In this document: one piece after another, positions 8,915-17,490 of the stretch
How the letters are laid out: the number at the start of each line of letters is the position of its first letter
Numbering within the stretch: the stretch's first letter is position 1
Assembly (NCBI RefSeq): GCF_019448235.1
Contig: NZ_CP080409.1
Location: 1-64,000, forward strand
Source: Nocardioides panacisoli
GTDB taxonomy: Bacteria; Actinomycetota; Actinomycetes; Propionibacteriales; Nocardioidaceae
DNA length: 64,000 nucleotides
Direction: 5' to 3'
Program-made: the position numbers and the translations under genes
Notes under the pieces: model-generated
What the model saw: the letters and a program-made list of their open reading frames with translations, nothing else
Told to the model about the DNA's origin: nothing
Databases searched by the model: none

Positions 8915-9387
8915 GCCCCTCCGGTGTCCGACTGCGTCACGCACGTGCCGTCGAGGCGGCCGAGCTGTCGCGGCTCGCGCTGCGGTCCAAGGCCCACTGG
9001 GGGTACGACGAGGACTTCCTCGAGGCCTGCCGCGACGAGCTGACCTACACCGCGGACCAATGCACCTCCGGCGGCTTGGTCGTCGCCGAGACCAACGGCC
9101 GCGTCCGGGGGTTCCGACTGGTCGAGGGGGACCCGCCGGTCGGCGAACTCGTGGCCCTCTTCGTGTCGCCCGACGCCATCGGGCAGGGCCTCGGCGGCGT
9201 CCTGCTCCGCGACGCCCTCACCGATGCCCGCCGGCGCGGCCACCGGAGCCTGCTGCTCGACGCCGACCCCGACGCCGAGCCGTTCTACCGCCACCTCGGC
9301 GCGGAGCGCATCGGCACCTCACCCAGCGGATCCATCCCGGGCCGCGTCCTGCCGCGGCTGCGTTTCGACCTGACCGGGGCCACGTAG
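8911..9387 (+). CDS. GNAT family N-acetyltransferase
   Basis: 158 residues with a GNAT fold. The acetyl-CoA loop GQGLGGVLL is at about 91-99 (Q/RxxGxG/A), preceded by the strand LVALFVSPDA and followed by a YRHLGAERIG segment at about 126-135. Substrate is unknown. The GTG start overlaps the stop of the DUF1905 gene by four bases. A hairpin 16 bases past the stop could terminate the operon. Confidence 0.86.
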   Translation: MSPSGVRLRHARAVEAAELSRLALRSKAHWGYDEDFLEACRDELTYTADQCTSGGLVVAETNGRVRGFRLVEGDPPVGELVALFVSPDAIGQGLGGVLLRDALTDARRRGHRSLLLDADPDAEPFYRHLGAERIGTSPSGSIPGRVLPRLRFDLTGAT

Positions 9388-9402
9388 CCGCGCATGCCGA
9401 CG

Positions 9403-9429
9403 GCCCCGCCGACCGGTGGGGTGCGGGGC
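9403..9429. terminator. Hairpin between convergent genes
   Basis: A 7-bp perfect stem (GCCCCGC/GCGGGGC) with a 13-base loop sits between the acetyltransferase stop and the end of the DUF222 gene. Confidence 0.45.
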
Positions 9430-9436
9430 TCGGTCG

Positions 9437-10581
9437 CTAGTGCTCCGGTGCGCGGGCCAGGCGGTCGGTCCCGTCGCGGTCGACCAGCCACCGATCGCCC
9501 CGAGGACTGGTCCACTCATACGTCCCGGGCGTCAGCACCGCGTAGCGCCAACCGGCGTGGGTCTTGGTGCGGTGGTGCCGCCGACACAACGGCGCGAGGT
9601 TCGAGGAAGCAGTCGCGCCACCGTCGTCGTAGGGCGTCACGTGGTGAGGTCCGCCGTGCGGGCGGGTCGCTGGCAGTGGGGGAACACGCAGCTCCCGTCA
9701 CGCAGGATCACCTGCTCGCGCAGGCGCGGGGGAGCGGCGTAACCGGCCGAACGCCGCTCCTCGGCGAGGTCGACCACGGGCGTGATCGTCACCTGCGTGC
9801 GGCGGTCCGCGCACCAGGAGGCCACCTGCTCGACCGAGAGCAGCACATCGGGCCGCTCGATGGTGGCGAGAGTGAGGTCCTCGGACAGGTGCGCGTGGAT
9901 CACGACCCGGCGGGGCCGCGGCGCGGGTCGGTCGTCGGGTGAGCCGTCGGACAGGGCGAGCGCGAGCTGGTCCCGGGCCATCTCGCCGAGCGCGACGGAG
10001 CGGCGCACGTCGTGGGTGTCCGGCGAGCCCAGTGCAGCCAACTGCGCCGCGCCCTGGTCGAGGGCCGCGTCCAGGTCCAACCCGTCAGCGAGATCCATCT
10101 CGGCGGTGAAGCCGACCGTGCCGCCGGTGACGTCGTCGCGGTGCAGCGTCGCGTGCCGGGTCTCGGCAGCGGCGAGCCGCTCCTCCTCGGCGCGGACGGG
10201 ATCGAAGCGTGCCATCGCCTCGCGCACCAACCGCTCGAGCTGGGCCGGTCCAACGCTCCCTGCGAACGGTGCCACCTGACGGTCCACCCACGCAGCGCCG
10301 TCCGGCGGGAGGGCGAGGGTCGCGTCGGCGACCTGGAGTGCCCGCCACGTCACGACCTCCAGTGCCGCGACGCGTGCGTGGAGGCGGGGCAGTCGGTAGC
10401 GCAACTCGACGGCGCGGGCGACGTGGAGGCGAGCGGAGTCGAACGTCCGCCCCAACAGGGCTGCGAGCTCCACCAGCGCGAACTCGGCCACCCGGGGGCA
10501 TCCCTCGCCACCCAGCGGCAGTGCCTGCTCACTGCCCGCCCACGCGAACGCTCCCGGAACGATGCTGTCCTCGGTGTGCAT
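9437..10581 (-). pseudogene. DUF222/HNH endonuclease, frameshifted
   Basis: This is a DUF222 (13E12-type repeat) protein with a C-terminal HNH nuclease domain, split by a frameshift. The first frame (start 10581, or GTG 10587) gives about 314 residues ending just after the CVFPHC...RPARTADL signature. The continuation, with TPYDDGG, NLAPLCRRHHRTKTH and the usual YEWTSPRG tail, lies in the next frame (9640 down to 9437). Restoring one C in the CTC-ACC run near 9646-9650 would give the normal DL-HH-V-TPYDDGG order. This is either a recent pseudogene or a base-calling error. These genes are abundant in Nocardioides-type genomes. Confidence 0.85.
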
Positions 10582-10659
10582 GGCCACCCAGTCCCGCCGA
10601 CTCGGCAGCCCGCCACCGACATCGCCCGCCGAACGCGGGCGTTGTCCACAATGGCTGCC

Positions 10660-11175
10660 ATGACGACGGCACAGCAGCTCCGCAAGGCCGCACTCGACCT
10701 GCGGGAGGTGGAGGAGGAACGCCAGACCGCGAAGACGTCGTACGAGGTGCAGGGCATCGGGTTCGCGGCCGCCACCGACGCGGGGGAGGCCGAGCTCCGG
10801 CTGCCCCCGGACGCGATCGACGACGCAGTGCGCCAGCACCCGACCGGGGAGCCGATGGTGCTGGCCGGAGACGCCGTCGGCTTCCGCGTGCCGCTCGCCG
10901 ACGTCAACGGCAAGGACCTCAACGCCCTCGTCCTGGCCGCCTGGCGGCACCGCGCACCCCAGCACCTCGTGGAGCGGGCCGACGCGCCGCCGGAGGACCT
11001 GCCGGCCGGCATCGGTGGGCCGGCCACGCGGGGGCTGGTCGCTGCCGGCATCACCAGCATGGACGTCGTCGCCGCGCACACCGAGGCCGAGCTGACGGCG
11101 CTGCACGGAGTCGGCCCGAAGGCGATCCGGATCCTCCGCGAGGAGCTCGCGGCACGCGGGCTCGACCTGGCCTGA
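10660..11175 (+). CDS. YjbR-like/helix-hairpin-helix protein
   Basis: 171 residues. The first approximately 100 residues resemble the MmcQ/YjbR fold, with a helical start then KTSYEVQGIGFAAA and RVPLADVNGKDLN. The C-terminal approximately 60 form a helix-hairpin-helix (AELTALHGVGPKAIRILREE), like the RNA polymerase alpha CTD or DNA-repair HhH modules. It is probably a DNA- or nucleic-acid-binding protein of unknown target. An in-frame ATG at 10651 is an alternative start. It is divergent from the DUF222 gene. Confidence 0.7.
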   Translation: MTTAQQLRKAALDLREVEEERQTAKTSYEVQGIGFAAATDAGEAELRLPPDAIDDAVRQHPTGEPMVLAGDAVGFRVPLADVNGKDLNALVLAAWRHRAPQHLVERADAPPEDLPAGIGGPATRGLVAAGITSMDVVAAHTEAELTALHGVGPKAIRILREELAARGLDLA

Positions 11176-11214
11176 CGTAACGACCGTCACACGAGGCTCG
11201 TTGGACCCCTGATC

Positions 11215-11228
11215 GCCCCCGCGGGGGC
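11215..11228. repeat. GC palindrome before the CocE-type gene
   Basis: A perfect 14-base palindrome, GCCCCCGCGGGGGC, immediately precedes an AGGAGG ribosome-binding site. It could terminate the upstream gene or fold in the leader of the hydrolase mRNA. Confidence 0.4.
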
Positions 11229-11242
11229 AGGAGGAGTCCACC

Positions 11243-13033
11243 ATGCGTCGTGTCGCCGCCCCCGTCGGTCTGCTCGCCCTGCTGGCGAGCCTGTTCGCCG
11301 CGGTGGGGGTGACCTCGCCCTCGGCCACCGCCGCGCCGGCGTACGCCGTGCAGACGCTCTACTTCCACGTCACCGTGGGCCCCGGGGACGACCAGGACTG
11401 CACCATCATCGGTGACGTCTACGTCCCCGAGTCGGCCTCGGCAGAGCCGGCGCCGGCGATCCTCACCACCAACGGCTTCGGCGGGTCCAAGGACGACCAG
11501 GCCGGCATCGGCGCCGCCTTCGCCGAGCGGGGCTACGTGGTGCTCTCCTACTCCGGCCTCGGGTTCGGCGGCTCCGGCTGCAGGATCACGCTCGACCACC
11601 CCGACTGGGACGGCAAGGCCGGCCGCCAGCTGGTCAGCTACCTCGGTGGCGCCGACGGCATCGCCTTCCTCGACGAGGCCGGCACCCAGCCCGCGCCGAC
11701 GCTCGACGTCGTCGCACTCGACGGCCCGGGGGACCCCCGCGTGGGCACCCTCGGCGGCTCCTACGGCGGCGGCTCGCAGTTCGCCACCGCCTCGGTCGAC
11801 GACCGCGTCGACACCCTCGTGCCGCTGATCACCTGGAACGACCTCAGCTACAGCCTCGGTCCCAACAACACCGACCAGTCCGTCGGCGTGAGCACCACGA
11901 CGCCGGGCTCGATCAAGTTCAACTGGGGCCTGGGCTTCTCCGCACTCGGCATGGCCAGCGACCTGCAGAACCAGCAGGTGCCGCCCGACCTGCTGCCGTG
12001 CCCCAACTTCGCCGACTTCGTCTGCCCGGCCCTGGTCACCGCCGGCACCACGGGCTTCTTCCAACCCCAGCACGTCGCGAAGCTCCGCGCCGCCTCCGTC
12101 GGCTCCTACATCGACCGCATCGACGTGCCGGTGCTGCTCATCCAGGGCCAGCACGACACGCTGTTCAACCTCAACGAGGCCGTCGCCACCCGCGACGCAC
12201 TGCGCGCCAACGGGGTCCCGGTCACCATGATCTGGCAGTCGTGGGGCCACTCCGGTGGCACCGTCCCCGGCGAGCTCGACCTGGCCGACCCCGACCCGGC
12301 GACGCAGTACATCACCGGACGCGTCGTGGACTGGTTCGACCACCACCTCCGCGGTGCCGACGTCGACACCGGGCCGCCGTTCGCCTACTTCCGTGACTGG
12401 GTGGCGTACGACGGCAACGCGCGCCCGGCGTACGGCAAGGCCGGTCGGTACCCCGTCGGTCGCGAGCAGGTCTGGCGCCTCTCCGGCGACGGCGCGCTCG
12501 TCACCGGCACTGAGCCCACGCGTCGCGGGCAGCAACGCTTCCTGACCCCGGCGGCGGGGCTCCCGACCAGCTTCGACGAGGCCGACGTCGTCGAGCAGGT
12601 GCAGGACCTGCCGCTGGAGCAGGTCGGCGACCTGCCCGGCACCTTCGCCTCCTGGACCTCGGCGCCGATGGCGGACCCCCTCGACGTCGTCGGTACGCCG
12701 ACCGCGAGCCTGCGCGTCCAGGCTCCGACCGCGGCGCTCACCCAGGGCGCGGGGCAGTTGGGCAAGCTGGTGCTCTTCGTCAAGGTGCTCGACGTGGCCC
12801 CCGACGGCACGGCCAGCACGATCAAGGCGCTCGAGGCGCCGGTGCGGGTCCCGGACGTGCGGCAACGCTTCGACGTCACCCTGCCGGGCATCGTGCACCG
12901 CTTCGAGCCGGGCCACCGGGTGCGGTTCGTGGTGGCCGGCGGGTCCCTGAACTACCGCGGCGGGGTCACCAGCAACCCGGTGACGATCGCCGGCGGTGAG
13001 GAGCAGACGCTGCGGCTACCGGTGGTGCGCTGA
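11243..13033 (+). CDS. Secreted CocE/NonD-type hydrolase (X-Pro dipeptidyl-peptidase family)
   Basis: 596 residues with an N-terminal signal peptide (about 1-31, cleavage near ATAAPAYA). An S15-type alpha/beta hydrolase follows with its nucleophile in GGSYGG (Ser about 173), an acid in GQHD (about 303) and a histidine in WGHSGG (about 335). The C-terminal approximately 130 residues form the jelly-roll domain typical of X-Pro dipeptidyl-peptidases and cocaine esterase. It likely cleaves an ester or proline peptide outside the cell. A strong AGGAGG ribosome-binding site is present. It appears monocistronic. Confidence 0.9.
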   Translation: MRRVAAPVGLLALLASLFAAVGVTSPSATAAPAYAVQTLYFHVTVGPGDDQDCTIIGDVYVPESASAEPAPAILTTNGFGGSKDDQAGIGAAFAERGYVVLSYSGLGFGGSGCRITLDHPDWDGKAGRQLVSYLGGADGIAFLDEAGTQPAPTLDVVALDGPGDPRVGTLGGSYGGGSQFATASVDDRVDTLVPLITWNDLSYSLGPNNTDQSVGVSTTTPGSIKFNWGLGFSALGMASDLQNQQVPPDLLPCPNFADFVCPALVTAGTTGFFQPQHVAKLRAASVGSYIDRIDVPVLLIQGQHDTLFNLNEAVATRDALRANGVPVTMIWQSWGHSGGTVPGELDLADPDPATQYITGRVVDWFDHHLRGADVDTGPPFAYFRDWVAYDGNARPAYGKAGRYPVGREQVWRLSGDGALVTGTEPTRRGQQRFLTPAAGLPTSFDEADVVEQVQDLPLEQVGDLPGTFASWTSAPMADPLDVVGTPTASLRVQAPTAALTQGAGQLGKLVLFVKVLDVAPDGTASTIKALEAPVRVPDVRQRFDVTLPGIVHRFEPGHRVRFVVAGGSLNYRGGVTSNPVTIAGGEEQTLRLPVVR

Positions 13034-13055
13034 CCGGTTCGCGGACCAGGGCGCG

Positions 13056-13526
13056 TCAGTAGGCGGTCCGGTCCTCGTGGTCCAGCCAGGTGTCGAAGGG
13101 CTGCGCCGCGTCGGCCAGCCGTTCCTGGTGCACCGGCATCGGCCACGACTCGCGGGGCCGGTCGAAGAGCTCGTAGAACACGGCGTCGTCGAAGCCGCCG
13201 CGGGCCGCGTCGTGCCGGTCGGCCGCGTAGCAGACCCGGTCCAGCCGCGCCCACAGCGCCGAGGAGGCGCACATCGGGCACGGCTCGCAGGAGGCGTAGA
13301 GCGTGCAGCCGGTGAGCTCGTGGGTGCCCAGGGTGCGCGCGGCGATCCGGATCGCGGCCACCTCGGCGTGGGCGGTGGGATCCAGGTCCAGCGTCACGCG
13401 GTTGGCCGCCTCGGCGACGACCTCGTCGCCGCGGACGATGACCGCACCGAAGGGGCCACCGCCCTCGGCCACGCTCGCGGTGGCCAGGGCGACGGCCTGC
13501 TGCAGCCAGCGTGCGTCGGAAGTCAC
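13056..13526 (-). CDS. guaD: Guanine deaminase
   Basis: 156-residue zinc cytidine-deaminase-fold enzyme converting guanine to xanthine. Zinc and catalytic residues are His53-Ala-Glu55 and the PCPMC motif with Cys83 and Cys86. The C-terminal features (RHDAARGGFDDAVFY and an aromatic Tyr at the very end) are those of the Bacillus GuaD type rather than TadA. The GTG start lies six bases from a TAGGGT box. It is divergent from the thioesterase gene. Confidence 0.88.
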   Translation of the reverse strand: MTSDARWLQQAVALATASVAEGGGPFGAVIVRGDEVVAEAANRVTLDLDPTAHAEVAAIRIAARTLGTHELTGCTLYASCEPCPMCASSALWARLDRVCYAADRHDAARGGFDDAVFYELFDRPRESWPMPVHQERLADAAQPFDTWLDHEDRTAY

Positions 13527-13532
13527 ACCGCA

Positions 13533-13538
13533 ACCCTA
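13533..13538 (-). promoter_or_regulatory. -10 box of guaD (leaderless)
   Basis: TAGGGT on the minus strand, six bases before the GTG at 13526. Confidence 0.5.
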
Positions 13539-13550
13539 GAGCCACGCCGG

Positions 13551-13556
13551 TACCGT
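13551..13556 (+). promoter_or_regulatory. -10 box of thioesterase gene (leaderless)
   Basis: TACCGT followed by six bases and the GTG at 13563. The -10 boxes of the two divergent genes are only 12 bases apart. Confidence 0.45.
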
Positions 13557-13562
13557 TGCCGG

Positions 13563-14393
13563 GTGACTGCGACCGCCGATTCCGCCCAGCTCGCCGAGTT
13601 CGACCGGGACGCAGCCGTGACCCCGTCCGGCGAGGGCATCTACGCCGCCGACCTGCCGCAGGGATGGCACGTGGGAGGCGGCATCAACGGCGGCTTCCAG
13701 CTCGCCGTGATCGCCAATGCGATCCGCGCCGAGCTGCCCGAGCACCCGGACCCGCTCGCCATCAGCGCCTACTACCTCTCGCCGGCCACGCCCGGGCCGG
13801 GCGCGGTCGACGTCACGGTGAAGCGACAGGGCCGCTCCGCGTCCACGGTCGCCGCCGAGCTGCGCCAGGGCGACGACGTCCGGCTGACCACGCTGGCGAC
13901 GTACGGCGACCTGGGGGCGCTGCCCGAGCAGCCGCCGCTGCTGGACGCCGAGCCGCTGCGGCTGCCGCCGGTCGAGGACTGCGTGTCCAACGAGCTCGCG
14001 CCGGCCGACTTCCGCAAGATCGCGCCCCTGATCGAGCGCTTCGACATGCACTTCCACCCCGACCAGGTCGGGTTCTTCCTCGGCGAGCCGACCGGTCGCG
14101 GCGAGCTGAGCTGCTGGTTCCGGCTCAAGGACGGCCGCGAGCCCGACCCGATCTCGCTGCTCTTCGCCGTCGACGCGATGCCGCCGGTCTCCGGCGACCT
14201 CGGGCTGCCCGGCTGGGCCCCGACGCTCGAGCTCAGCGCCTACGTACGCCGCGACCCGGCCCCGGGGTGGCTGCGGCTGGTGCACCGCACGCGGCACGTC
14301 TCCGGCGGCCAGTTCGAGGAGGACTGCGAGGTCTGGGACTCCGCGGACAACCTCGTCGCGCAGAGTCGGCAGCTGGCGCGCCTGCCCCGCTGA
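13563..14393 (+). CDS. Acyl-CoA thioesterase family protein (double hotdog)
   Basis: 276 residues with the TesB-like double-hotdog layout. The first hotdog has WHVGGGINGGFQLAVIANAI (hot-dog helix, about 34-55) and a YYLSPATPGPGAVDVTV strand. The second domain, from about residue 165, contains FAVDAMPP and a C-terminal QSRQLARLP strand. It probably hydrolyses medium- or long-chain acyl-CoA; specificity is not evident. The start is set by the leaderless -10 box. It converges with the next gene after 15 bases. Confidence 0.85.
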   Translation: MTATADSAQLAEFDRDAAVTPSGEGIYAADLPQGWHVGGGINGGFQLAVIANAIRAELPEHPDPLAISAYYLSPATPGPGAVDVTVKRQGRSASTVAAELRQGDDVRLTTLATYGDLGALPEQPPLLDAEPLRLPPVEDCVSNELAPADFRKIAPLIERFDMHFHPDQVGFFLGEPTGRGELSCWFRLKDGREPDPISLLFAVDAMPPVSGDLGLPGWAPTLELSAYVRRDPAPGWLRLVHRTRHVSGGQFEEDCEVWDSADNLVAQSRQLARLPR

Positions 14394-14408
14394 CCGCGTC
14401 GCCCCGGC

Positions 14409-15446
14409 TCAGTCGAAGTCGGTCCGCCGCATCGCGAAGACCCAGCGACGGTGCGGGTGCTCGGTCGTGGACCACAGCAGGTCGTCGTGGCCGGACCAGA
14501 CGAGGTCCTCGGGACCCATCGGCGTCGCGCACCAGTGGTCGGTGAACGCGCCCGGGCGGCCCGCGTGCACGGCCCCGGCGGTCCAGTGCCCCTGCGACGC
14601 GGTGAGGTACCACCGTCCGTCGACCACGACTGCGCCCTGCATCCGTGGCGGGCCGTCGTCCTCGACCAGGACCGGGCGGGCGATGCCGTCGGCGTCGGTG
14701 AGCAGCTCACCCGAGGCGTCGTCGACGGGGATCCGGACCAGCCGCCGGGTGCGCCGTGCGGAGCCGTACTCACCCACGACCAGTGCCGGCGTCGTCGTGC
14801 TGCGGTCCAGCGACAGGAACGAGTAGCGCAGGGGCTCCACCCCCTCCTCGCTCCCAGCGCGGTGCGTCCAGCGCACCGGCAGCACGTAGCGGTACCCGCC
14901 GACGGCGTACGGCGTCGGGTCGGGGACGCGCAGCACGTCGGCCACGTCGCAGGTGAGGAAGCCCCGGCGCGTGGCGGCCACGTGGAGGTGGCGTCCGTGC
15001 CACACCAGCCCGCCGGCGTGGACGCCGAGCGGCGCCAGGCCCGGTCGCCCGTCGACGAGGGTCGGCACCACGACCAGCACGTGCTGGTAGCGCCGGCGAC
15101 GCAGGTCCAGGAAGCTCAGCCGCACGCCCTGGCCGTCCTTGGCGTACCACGAGGTGACGAGCACCTGCTCCGCGACGCCGGTGTGCTCGGCGGTGGTGAT
15201 GCCCTGCGGCCACCAGTTGCGGTCGGCGCGGTCGTTCGCCTCCCACGTGAGTGCGCGGGCGACGTGGCGGCCGAGCAGGCGCGGATGCGGTGCGAGGGTC
15301 CGGCGCAGGCGTCGCGAGAGGTCGTCGAGCAGGCCGTCGACCCCGACCCGAGCGCCACCGGCGGCGGTGACCGCCTCGGTCAGTGCCGCGACCTCGGCGG
15401 CACGGTCCGTGGTCCGCGACAGCCGGAGACCGCTCGCCGTGTCCAT
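14409..15446 (-). CDS. Hypothetical protein, possibly beta-propeller-like
   Basis: 345 residues without signal peptide or membrane segments, rich in short beta-strand/turn units with W and G (e.g. GGLVWHGRHLHVAAT, GRWYLTASQGHW, DLVWSGHDDLLW). This pattern suggests a beta-propeller-like fold. No catalytic motif was recognised. The ATG at 15446 is the only plausible start before the divergent Nudix promoter. Codon use is native. Confidence 0.65.
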   Translation of the reverse strand: MDTASGLRLSRTTDRAAEVAALTEAVTAAGGARVGVDGLLDDLSRRLRRTLAPHPRLLGRHVARALTWEANDRADRNWWPQGITTAEHTGVAEQVLVTSWYAKDGQGVRLSFLDLRRRRYQHVLVVVPTLVDGRPGLAPLGVHAGGLVWHGRHLHVAATRRGFLTCDVADVLRVPDPTPYAVGGYRYVLPVRWTHRAGSEEGVEPLRYSFLSLDRSTTTPALVVGEYGSARRTRRLVRIPVDDASGELLTDADGIARPVLVEDDGPPRMQGAVVVDGRWYLTASQGHWTAGAVHAGRPGAFTDHWCATPMGPEDLVWSGHDDLLWSTTEHPHRRWVFAMRRTDFD

Positions 15447-15458
15447 GCCGACAGACCG

Positions 15459-15464
15459 TAGCCT
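15459..15464 (+). promoter_or_regulatory. -10 box of Nudix gene (leaderless)
   Basis: TAGCCT followed by seven bases and the GTG at 15472. Confidence 0.5.
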
Positions 15465-15471
15465 CTGGCGC

Positions 15472-15864
15472 GTGGCGGGACGCAGGAAGCAGGTCGTGGG
15501 TGCGGCGATCGTGCGCGGGGGACGCGTGCTCGCCGCGCGGCGTACGACGCCCCCGGAGGCGGCCGGCCGCTGGGAGCTGCCGGGCGGCAAGGTCGAGCCG
15601 GGCGAGACGCCCGAGGCTGCACTGTGCCGCGAGCTCGACGAGGAGCTGGGCGTCGCGGCGCGGGTCGAACGCTGGTTGGACGGCGACGTGGTGATCAACG
15701 AGAAGTACCGCCTGGCGATTGCGCTGGTGCGCATCGAGGGCGACCCCGCCCCGGTCGAGCACGACGCCGTGCGGTGGCTGGCCGCCGACGAGCTCGACGA
15801 GGTGCCCTGGCTGGCCTCGGAGGTTCCGTTCCTGGCCCAGGTGCGCGCCATACTGGCGGCGTGA
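15472..15864 (+). CDS. Nudix hydrolase (MutT-like)
   Basis: 130 residues with a complete Nudix box at about 38-60 (GGKVEPGETPEAALCREL, then EELGV). The size and the WELPGGK/KYRLAIALVR layout resemble MutT/NudG-type pyrophosphohydrolases, which sanitise oxidised or modified nucleoside triphosphates such as 8-oxo-dGTP. The GTG start is supported by the leaderless -10 box. Its TGA overlaps the GTG of the next small gene, so they form an operon. Confidence 0.9.
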   Translation: MAGRRKQVVGAAIVRGGRVLAARRTTPPEAAGRWELPGGKVEPGETPEAALCRELDEELGVAARVERWLDGDVVINEKYRLAIALVRIEGDPAPVEHDAVRWLAADELDEVPWLASEVPFLAQVRAILAA

Positions 15865-16139
15865 GAGGCATCTTCTTCGACGAGGACGAGGCACGGACGG
15901 CCGCGGCATCGCTGGTCCGGGGTGGCTTCTCCGCCGAGGTGGCGCGGGAGCGGCTCGCCGGCGAGGACGACGACGAGGACCACCCGTGGGCGGTGGTGAC
16001 CGACGCGCCGGAGATCGTGCTCGAGCTGCTGGTCGAGACCTACGACGGCTGGCTCGACCACGACGACGCCGAGGACGAGCCGGCCACGCCCGACCCGTTG
16101 CCGCTCCCGGGGCAGCCCCGCCGGATCAAGCGCGGGTGA
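15861..16139 (+). CDS. Small acidic hypothetical protein
   Basis: 92 residues beginning with a beta-strand/acidic motif ([17 protein letters not shown]). A helical segment ([18 protein letters not shown]) and a WAVVTDAP strand follow, then a helix, ending in a proline-rich tail. It overlaps the Nudix gene by four bases and is co-translated with it. It resembles small proteins seen beside MutT genes in actinobacteria, but I cannot name a function. Confidence 0.72.
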   Translation: MRGIFFDEDEARTAAASLVRGGFSAEVARERLAGEDDDEDHPWAVVTDAPEIVLELLVETYDGWLDHDDAEDEPATPDPLPLPGQPRRIKRG

Positions 16140-16160
16140 GGGCCCCGCAGGGCCACCTCC

Positions 16161-16166
16161 TAGGCT
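16161..16166 (+). promoter_or_regulatory. -10 box of mshB (leaderless)
   Basis: TAGGCT followed by seven bases and the ATG at 16174. Confidence 0.5.
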
Positions 16167-16173
16167 TCCTCGC

Positions 16174-17085
16174 ATGACTGACTCGCCGGCGCAGCGCCTG
16201 CTCCTGGTCCACGCCCACCCCGACGACGAGTCGATCGGGCAGGGCGCCACGATGGCCAAGTACGTTGCCGAGGGGCGCGGCGTCACCCTCGTCACCTGCA
16301 CGGCCGGCGAGATGGGCGAGATCCTGGTGCCGGAGCTGGAGCACCTGGCCGCCGACCAGGACGACGGGCTGGGGGAGCACCGCCGCGGCGAGCTGGCCGA
16401 CGCGATGGCCGAGCTCGGCGTCACCGACCACCGGTTCCTCGGTGGGTTCGGGCGCTACCGCGACTCCGGGATGAAGTGGCACGCCGACGGCCACGCGGTG
16501 CCGGCGGACACCATCCACGACAACGCGTTCTGGTACGCCGACCTCACCGAGGCCGCGACCCACCTCGTCGAGGTGATTCGCGAGGTCCGGCCCCAGGTCC
16601 TGGTGACCTACGACGAGTTCGGCGGCTACGGCCACCCCGACCACATCCAGGCCCACCGCGTCGCGATGTACGCCGCCCAGCTGGCGGCCGTGCCGACCTA
16701 CCGCCGCGACCTGGGCGAGGCCTGGGAGATCGCCAAGGTCTACTGGGGCACGCTGGCGCAGAGCCGCCTCCGCGAGGGGCTGCGGGCGCTGCGCGAGGCG
16801 GGCGACGAGACGACGTTCGAGGGCATGGACCCCGACGGCCCGCTGCCGATGGGCTCGCCCGACGCGGACATCACCGCCGAGGTCGACGCCACCGACCACA
16901 TCGACCACAAGATGGCGGCGCTGCGGGCCCACGCCACGCAGATCACCACCGACGGCCCGTTCTTCGCCCTGTCGAACAACATCGGCAGCAAGGCGCTCGG
17001 GGTGGAGCACTTCCGCATCGTCAAGGGCACGCCCGGACCGGCGGGGGAGAACGGGTGGGAGACCGACCTGTTCGCGGGACTCTGA
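16174..17085 (+). CDS. mshB: Mycothiol biosynthesis deacetylase MshB
   Basis: 303-residue LmbE/PIG-L zinc deacetylase that removes acetyl from GlcNAc-inositol in mycothiol synthesis. Zinc ligands are in HAHPDDE (His15, Asp18) plus a later His in GYGHPDH. MshB-specific features are the [19 protein letters not shown] insert and the FGRYRDSGM segment, and the length matches. The ATG is set by the leaderless box. The homologous conjugate amidase Mca lies 29 kb downstream in this window. The next gene overlaps its 3' end. Confidence 0.93.
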   Translation: MTDSPAQRLLLVHAHPDDESIGQGATMAKYVAEGRGVTLVTCTAGEMGEILVPELEHLAADQDDGLGEHRRGELADAMAELGVTDHRFLGGFGRYRDSGMKWHADGHAVPADTIHDNAFWYADLTEAATHLVEVIREVRPQVLVTYDEFGGYGHPDHIQAHRVAMYAAQLAAVPTYRRDLGEAWEIAKVYWGTLAQSRLREGLRALREAGDETTFEGMDPDGPLPMGSPDADITAEVDATDHIDHKMAALRAHATQITTDGPFFALSNNIGSKALGVEHFRIVKGTPGPAGENGWETDLFAGL

Positions 17086-17480
17086 GCAGCCGCTCCCGCA
17101 GCTCGGCACTCGAGGCGGCAACGGCCCGCGCCGGGGTCGTGGTGGCGCTCCTCGTGGGCGGCGCCACCGTCGCGGTGTGCGTCATCGCCGTCCACCCCCG
17201 CTGGTGGGGCCTGGTCCTGGGGCTGGCGGCCACGGCCGCGGCCCTGTGGGCCCTGCCCGACCGCTGGTGGGCGCGTACGCCGTTCGCCCTCGGCTGGGCG
17301 GTCACGGTGCTCGTCGCGACCGGTGGTCGGCGGGAGGGCGACTTCGTGATCGCGAGCGATCCGGGCGGCTACACGGTGCTCGCGACCGTGATTCTCGTCA
17401 CGCTCACGGGCGCTCTCGCGCTGCGTCCCCGGCGTCCGGGGGCTGGCGAAGATTCCGGGAGCGCTGGTCCGGCTTCCTAG
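17055..17480 (+). CDS. DUF6113-like small membrane protein
   Basis: About 141 residues with four hydrophobic segments (roughly 25-48, 50-68, 72-92 and 108-125) and a short charged tail. Proteins of this type (DUF6113) commonly follow mshB in actinobacteria; that is from memory. The start is uncertain. GTG 17055 overlaps mshB by 31 bases, a CTG at 17082 would give a CTGA overlap, and an internal GTG near 17137 is also possible. Confidence 0.65.
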   Translation: MGDRPVRGTLSSRSRSSALEAATARAGVVVALLVGGATVAVCVIAVHPRWWGLVLGLAATAAALWALPDRWWARTPFALGWAVTVLVATGGRREGDFVIASDPGGYTVLATVILVTLTGALALRPRRPGAGEDSGSAGPAS

Positions 17481-17483
17481 AAT
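17478..17483 (+). promoter_or_regulatory. -10 box of VanW gene (leaderless)
   Basis: TAGAAT followed by seven bases and the GTG at 17491. The upstream in-frame ATG at 17482 lies inside this box, so it is unlikely to be the start. Confidence 0.5.
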
Positions 17484-17490
17484 GGCGGCC

